Source: an uncultured Nitrospina sp.
GTDB taxonomy: Bacteria > Nitrospinota > Nitrospinia > Nitrospinales > VA-1
Length of the DNA: 7,988 bases
Assembly: GCA_950072225.1 (NCBI GenBank)
Contig: CATMOP010000081.1
Coordinates: forward strand, 1 to 7,988
Direction: 5' to 3'
In this document: one piece after another, positions 5,403-7,988 of the stretch
Layout: each line of letters begins with the position of its first letter
Position numbering within the stretch: position 1 is the first letter of the stretch
Notes under the pieces: model-generated
Told to the model about the DNA's origin: nothing
The model's input: the letters and a program-made list of their open reading frames with translations, nothing else
Databases searched by the model: none
Translations under genes and position numbers: made by a program

Positions 5403-6170
5403 ATGTCAACCTCATCTTCATCTGAAAAGAAATCCCACTCCCAAACCTGGGCGTGGAATCTTGCGGTAATGATGAGTTTTATTTTTCTGGTTTATTTGCC
5501 AGCGAAGGAAGCTTTTATCGCCAAAGAACAAACCGGCGGTTATGTGGAATTACTTTCGCTTCTACCCTCTGGAATATCTTATACGCTTTTGGTCACACTG
5601 CTGGGGAGCGCATCCGCCATTGTCGTTGGGCTGTTGGTGGGTCTTGGGAAGCTCTCTGATAATCCTTTCATACGGGTTCCGGTATCTTTTTATATCGAGG
5701 TTTTACGCGGCATTCCCTTACTGGTGCTTTTATTTTATATTTATTATGCCTTGGGAGAGTTCATCCATATGCCCGCACTGGCGGCGGCGGTAGCGGGATT
5801 CGGCTTCAGCTACGGGGCTTATATGGCCGATATATTTCGGGCGGGTATTGAAGCGGTTCCCAAAGAGCAAGGCGAGGCCGCCCGCAGTCTCGGCATGAAT
5901 GAAAAGCAAGCCATGTTTCAGATCATCCTTCCGCAGGCCCTGCGCACTATAATTCCCGCTATCGGCAATCAGACCCTGGGTATGTTGAAAGACACCAGCC
6001 TGGTTTCTGTGCTTGCCATTTCCGACATCCTGCGTGTGGGTAATGAATATGCCACCAAACATTTTAATTATTTTGAGACCTATACCTATGTAGCATTGAC
6101 CTACCTGCTTCTCACCCTTTTATTATCCCGGCTGGTACAAAACCTGGAAAACCGTTTCCGGCCAGCGTAA
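5403..6170 (+). CDS. ABC transporter permease, polar amino acid type (HisM/GlnP family)
   Basis: A 255-residue inner-membrane permease, probably working as a homodimer since there is only one permease gene. A Ser-rich hydrophilic start is followed by hydrophobic segments near 18-35, 58-82, 96-118, 124-145, 180-212 and 226-246. Family signatures are clear: EVLRGIPLLVLLF (99-111), YMADIFRAGIEAVPKEQ (140-156), the cytoplasmic EAA loop that contacts the ATPase (EAARSLGMN...ILPQALRTIIP, 158-185) and LKDTSLVSV (195-203). It starts three bases after the binding-protein stop with no evident ribosome site, so it probably depends on coupled translation. Its stop TAA sits in the loop of a 6-bp hairpin at the edge of element C. 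With the two preceding genes it makes a complete importer. Confidence 0.94.
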   Translation: MSTSSSSEKKSHSQTWAWNLAVMMSFIFLVYLPAKEAFIAKEQTGGYVELLSLLPSGISYTLLVTLLGSASAIVVGLLVGLGKLSDNPFIRVPVSFYIEVLRGIPLLVLLFYIYYALGEFIHMPALAAAVAGFGFSYGAYMADIFRAGIEAVPKEQGEAARSLGMNEKQAMFQIILPQALRTIIPAIGNQTLGMLKDTSLVSVLAISDILRVGNEYATKHFNYFETYTYVALTYLLLTLLLSRLVQNLENRFRPA

Positions 6171-6176
6171 CGCTGG
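6162..6176. other. Hairpin with the permease stop codon in its loop
   Basis: CCAGCG (6162-6167) and CGCTGG (6171-6176) pair perfectly, and the three-base loop is the TAA stop. Two more G-C pairs can form outside a one-base bulge. The T-run at 6195-6199 is too far away for a classical terminator, but the hairpin may protect the 3' end of the operon mRNA. It overlaps the left boundary of element C. Confidence 0.5.
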
Positions 6177-6257
6177 ACCCCAAAGTGCAATAGCTTTTTA
6201 CTGCTTTCAACCATGCTCTCGGCTTTACGAGCAATTGCCAGTCCCCTCTCATGGTCG
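6167..6257 (+). repeat. Palindromic intergenic element, copy C
   Basis: The core 6192-6238 aligns without gaps to copy A at about 34 of 47 positions and to copy B at about 31 of 47, counted by eye. GCAATAGC (6187-6194) and GCAATTGC (6231-6238) form the inner inverted repeat, with GCTC/GAGC pairing within it. The left end (TAACGCTGGACCCC) is only distantly like the CTAGGCG end of copy A, and the right end (CCAGTCCCCTCTCATGG) only loosely resembles that of copy B, so the boundaries are approximate. It begins at the permease stop codon. Confidence 0.65.
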
Positions 6258-6272
6258 TGGGTCAGGTAATCC

Positions 6273-6301
6273 GTGACATCAAGTTAGAGAGAATATATAT
6301 T
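6273..6301 (+). promoter_or_regulatory. Probable sigma-70-type promoter for the small downstream gene
   Basis: GTGACA (6273-6278, five of six to TTGACA) and TATATT (6296-6301) are spaced by exactly 17 bases. Transcription would start near 6308, giving a leader of about 37 bases before the GTG start. A short inverted repeat GTCAGG...CCGTGAC (6261-6277) overlaps the -35 box and could be a regulator site. Confidence 0.55.
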
Positions 6302-6344
6302 AATAGGTAAGAGGGCTTTGTATTCAACCTGGAGGGAGGAGAAA

Positions 6345-6623
6345 GTGAACGCCACATTGGAGAATGATAAAAAACCAGCCACAGAGGACTATTTTCTGTT
6401 GGCAACCCGAAACTGGGATGACAAACTGGCGGATTTTTTGCCTGTTGATGACCCATCCACAGCAATCCAAACTTTCGGTGAGTATTCGGACGCGGAAACC
6501 GCCTATTTTTCAATGGACTATAAAGGTTGTCCCAAAGCCGGGGGAAAGGATGTCAAGATTGAATTGATTCATATGCGTTTTGGCACCCCACATATAGTCC
6601 GAAACCAGATCCTGTTTCCCTAA
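6345..6623 (+). CDS. Small hypothetical protein (92 aa)
   Basis: I do not recognise this protein. I chose the GTG at 6345 because a very strong purine-rich site, GGAGGGAGGAG (6331-6341), stands directly before it; the longer frame from TTG at 6318 would translate through that site. The product is soluble-looking with no membrane segment or signal peptide. It is acidic in the first half (ATEDYFLLATRNWDDKLADF) and more basic toward the end, with one cysteine in YKGCPKAGGK. It has its own probable promoter, which supports it being a gene in its own right rather than part of the transporter operon. Its TAA overlaps the stop of the convergent TPR gene by three bases (6620-6623 shared between the two genes). 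Confidence 0.6.
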   Translation: MNATLENDKKPATEDYFLLATRNWDDKLADFLPVDDPSTAIQTFGEYSDAETAYFSMDYKGCPKAGGKDVKIELIHMRFGTPHIVRNQILFP

Positions 6624-7988
6624 GTCGGTTGCTTGTTTTCCAATTCCTGGATCAGGGACCGGATAGATTCTGCCCTAGGCTGATCCGGGGCCAGACGAAG
6701 GGATTCTTTCAGGTGCCCCAGGGTTTTCTCATTATTCCCCTGGAATTGGTGATAGACCATCCCCAAACTTAAATGGACGGTCGGCATGGAGGGGTTGATA
6801 CTTAGAGCCTTTTCAAAGTTTTCAATAGCGGCAGGAATGTTTTTAGTCTGCATTTGAATATTGGCTATGTTCAAATAGGGAAAAGCAAATTTAGGGTCCA
6901 GTTGGGCCGACTTTCTATATTCCGCCAAGGCCAAGTCCAAATCGCCTTTCATCATCAAACCATTGCCCAATCCAAAATGAGCTTTCGAATGGTTGGGTTG
7001 CATGGCTAAAAATTTTTTAAAATTCTGAATGGCCTCATCAAACAGACTGAGTTCCATTGCCAGAAAAGCCAGATTGTAAAAGGCCTGTTCAAAATAGGGA
7101 TTGGATTTTATGGCTTTACGATAAGACTCTGCCGCCTCCTGGCGCTTGCCGGTAAGATGAAATGCCCGGGCAAGGTTATAATGCGCCGGACTGTAATCAG
7201 GTTTTTGTTCCAACGCCCTTTGGAAATAACCAATCGCCTGCGGAAGTTTTCTTTGTTTGCCATAGATATTTCCCAGATTATTCAGACCAAAAAAATAATT
7301 AGGTTCTATTTTTAACGCGCCTTCAAACTCAACGATGGCTTCATCATATTTCCCGAGTTTGTCATAAGCTTCCCCTACATTGTTATAGGGCCGGACAAGG
7401 TTAGGCGATTTCTTTTTCGCATCGGTCCATAAAGTCACCTCATCTTTCCAGTCTCCGTTTCGAATTATCACTCCCATGGAAAAGCAAAGCAGAATTGACA
7501 GTGCGCAAAAATTAACCAGCTTTGTCACGGGAAAAGAGAATCCAGGAAAAACCTCTTTGCCCCAGATTCGCATACAGCCAATACCTCCGGCAAACATAAA
7601 AACGAAACCGACCATAGGCAAATAAGTTCTATGCTCTACCGCCACATCCAGCAAAGGAATAAAACTGGAAGTGGGTAACAAGGTGAGCAATATCCAGGCC
7701 ATTCCAAATCCTACACAACGCCTCCCCACCTCAAGCGAACCCGTTTCCGAAACACGGTTGGATATTCGAATCCAGACAAATATAAAAAGTCCCAACACAA
7801 CCATTCCCAACCAGCTTTCAGATTGTAGCCAGTGGCTCAGGATCGGGAAATCAATATCAATATTCATATTAAATGGAAATAACATCTTCCTGAAATATTC
7901 AAAGGGAACCACAGATATTTGCGTCAAAAGCCAGGTTCCCGGCTGTAAGTGGGCCGAAGAAGCAGATAAAAGTCCACCTGCCATTAAT
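6620..7988 (-). CDS. TPR membrane protein, TMTC-like (GT-C-type membrane region plus C-terminal TPRs), 5' partial
   Basis: The gene enters from the right edge. The frame is still open at the last base, and the first Met (7982-7984) is probably internal, since relatives have a long multi-pass N-terminal region. The visible 454 residues begin with membrane segments near 57-73, 91-110, 122-139 and 156-174. The loop TLLPTSSFIPLLDVAVEHRTYLPM (positions 101-124) and the later DWKDEVTLWTDA are hallmarks of bacterial TMTC-like proteins, whose membrane part resembles GT-C glycosyltransferases such as protein O-mannosyltransferases. From about 197 there are seven consecutive 34-residue TPR units to about 434, each with the usual NLG...G...EA...F..AL...P pattern, making a protein-binding superhelix. 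The role may be glycan transfer or envelope scaffolding; neither is shown here. It ends convergent with the small gene, and I see no intrinsic terminator between them. Confidence 0.85.
   Translation of the reverse strand, partial: LMAGGLLSASSAHLQPGTWLLTQISVVPFEYFRKMLFPFNMNIDIDFPILSHWLQSESWLGMVVLGLFIFVWIRISNRVSETGSLEVGRRCVGFGMAWILLTLLPTSSFIPLLDVAVEHRTYLPMVGFVFMFAGGIGCMRIWGKEVFPGFSFPVTKLVNFCALSILLCFSMGVIIRNGDWKDEVTLWTDAKKKSPNLVRPYNNVGEAYDKLGKYDEAIVEFEGALKIEPNYFFGLNNLGNIYGKQRKLPQAIGYFQRALEQKPDYSPAHYNLARAFHLTGKRQEAAESYRKAIKSNPYFEQAFYNLAFLAMELSLFDEAIQNFKKFLAMQPNHSKAHFGLGNGLMMKGDLDLALAEYRKSAQLDPKFAFPYLNIANIQMQTKNIPAAIENFEKALSINPSMPTVHLSLGMVYHQFQGNNEKTLGHLKESLRLAPDQPRAESIRSLIQELENKQPT

Noticed and set aside
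6195..6199. T-run after the permease hairpin as an intrinsic terminator
   Set aside because: It lies 18 bases beyond the stem, too far for a classical intrinsic terminator.
6318..6344. TTG start at 6318 for the small gene
   Set aside because: It would place the strong ribosome binding site inside the coding sequence; GTG at 6345 is correctly spaced from that site.

Overview
The window looks like a stretch of chromosome from a Gram-negative bacterium of intermediate GC content. A lipoprotein solute-binding protein, a purine biosynthesis gene and a membrane-anchored TPR protein of a type common in Nitrospinota and former Deltaproteobacteria all fit that picture. The exact lineage cannot be fixed from sequence alone, and a Nitrospina-like or delta-like origin is only a guess. 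There are no rRNA, tRNA, CRISPR, phage or transposase genes.

Layout. From 12 to 809 (minus) lies a compact N-terminal-nucleophile hydrolase of the isoaspartyl peptidase/L-asparaginase family. From 964 to 1347 (plus) is a small zinc-ribbon protein with two membrane segments. A minus-strand pair follows, read as purD (2055-3326) and then a DUF523/TudS-like iron-sulfur protein (1502-2044), 10 bases apart. A 200-base divergent region (3327-3526) carries a terminator-like hairpin and a 22-base near-palindrome. It leads into a plus-strand operon of three tightly packed genes (3527-6170): an ABC ATPase, a lipoprotein amino-acid-binding protein and a HisM/GlnP-type permease. After that comes a small orphan gene (6345-6623) with its own good promoter. 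Its stop overlaps the stop of a convergent TPR membrane protein whose 5' end lies beyond the window (6620-7988).

The three transporter genes should form one importer for a polar amino acid or similar small ligand. The binding protein and permease are of the polar-amino-acid type, while the ATPase is of the longer PotA/FbpC/CysA type with a C-terminal TOBE-like region, so the system looks mosaic. PurD catalyses the second step of purine synthesis. The DUF523 protein may remove sulfur from thio-bases, a loosely related nucleobase theme.

The most unusual feature is a family of about 89-base, imperfectly palindromic elements in the gaps between genes (825-913, 1439-1527, about 6167-6257), plus partial ends at 1349-1368 and possibly 1-18. 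The copies sit against gene ends, and one supplies the last codons and the stop of the DUF523 gene. Two copies share a minus-strand reading frame in which nearly all differences fall at third codon positions, as if a short peptide had been conserved.
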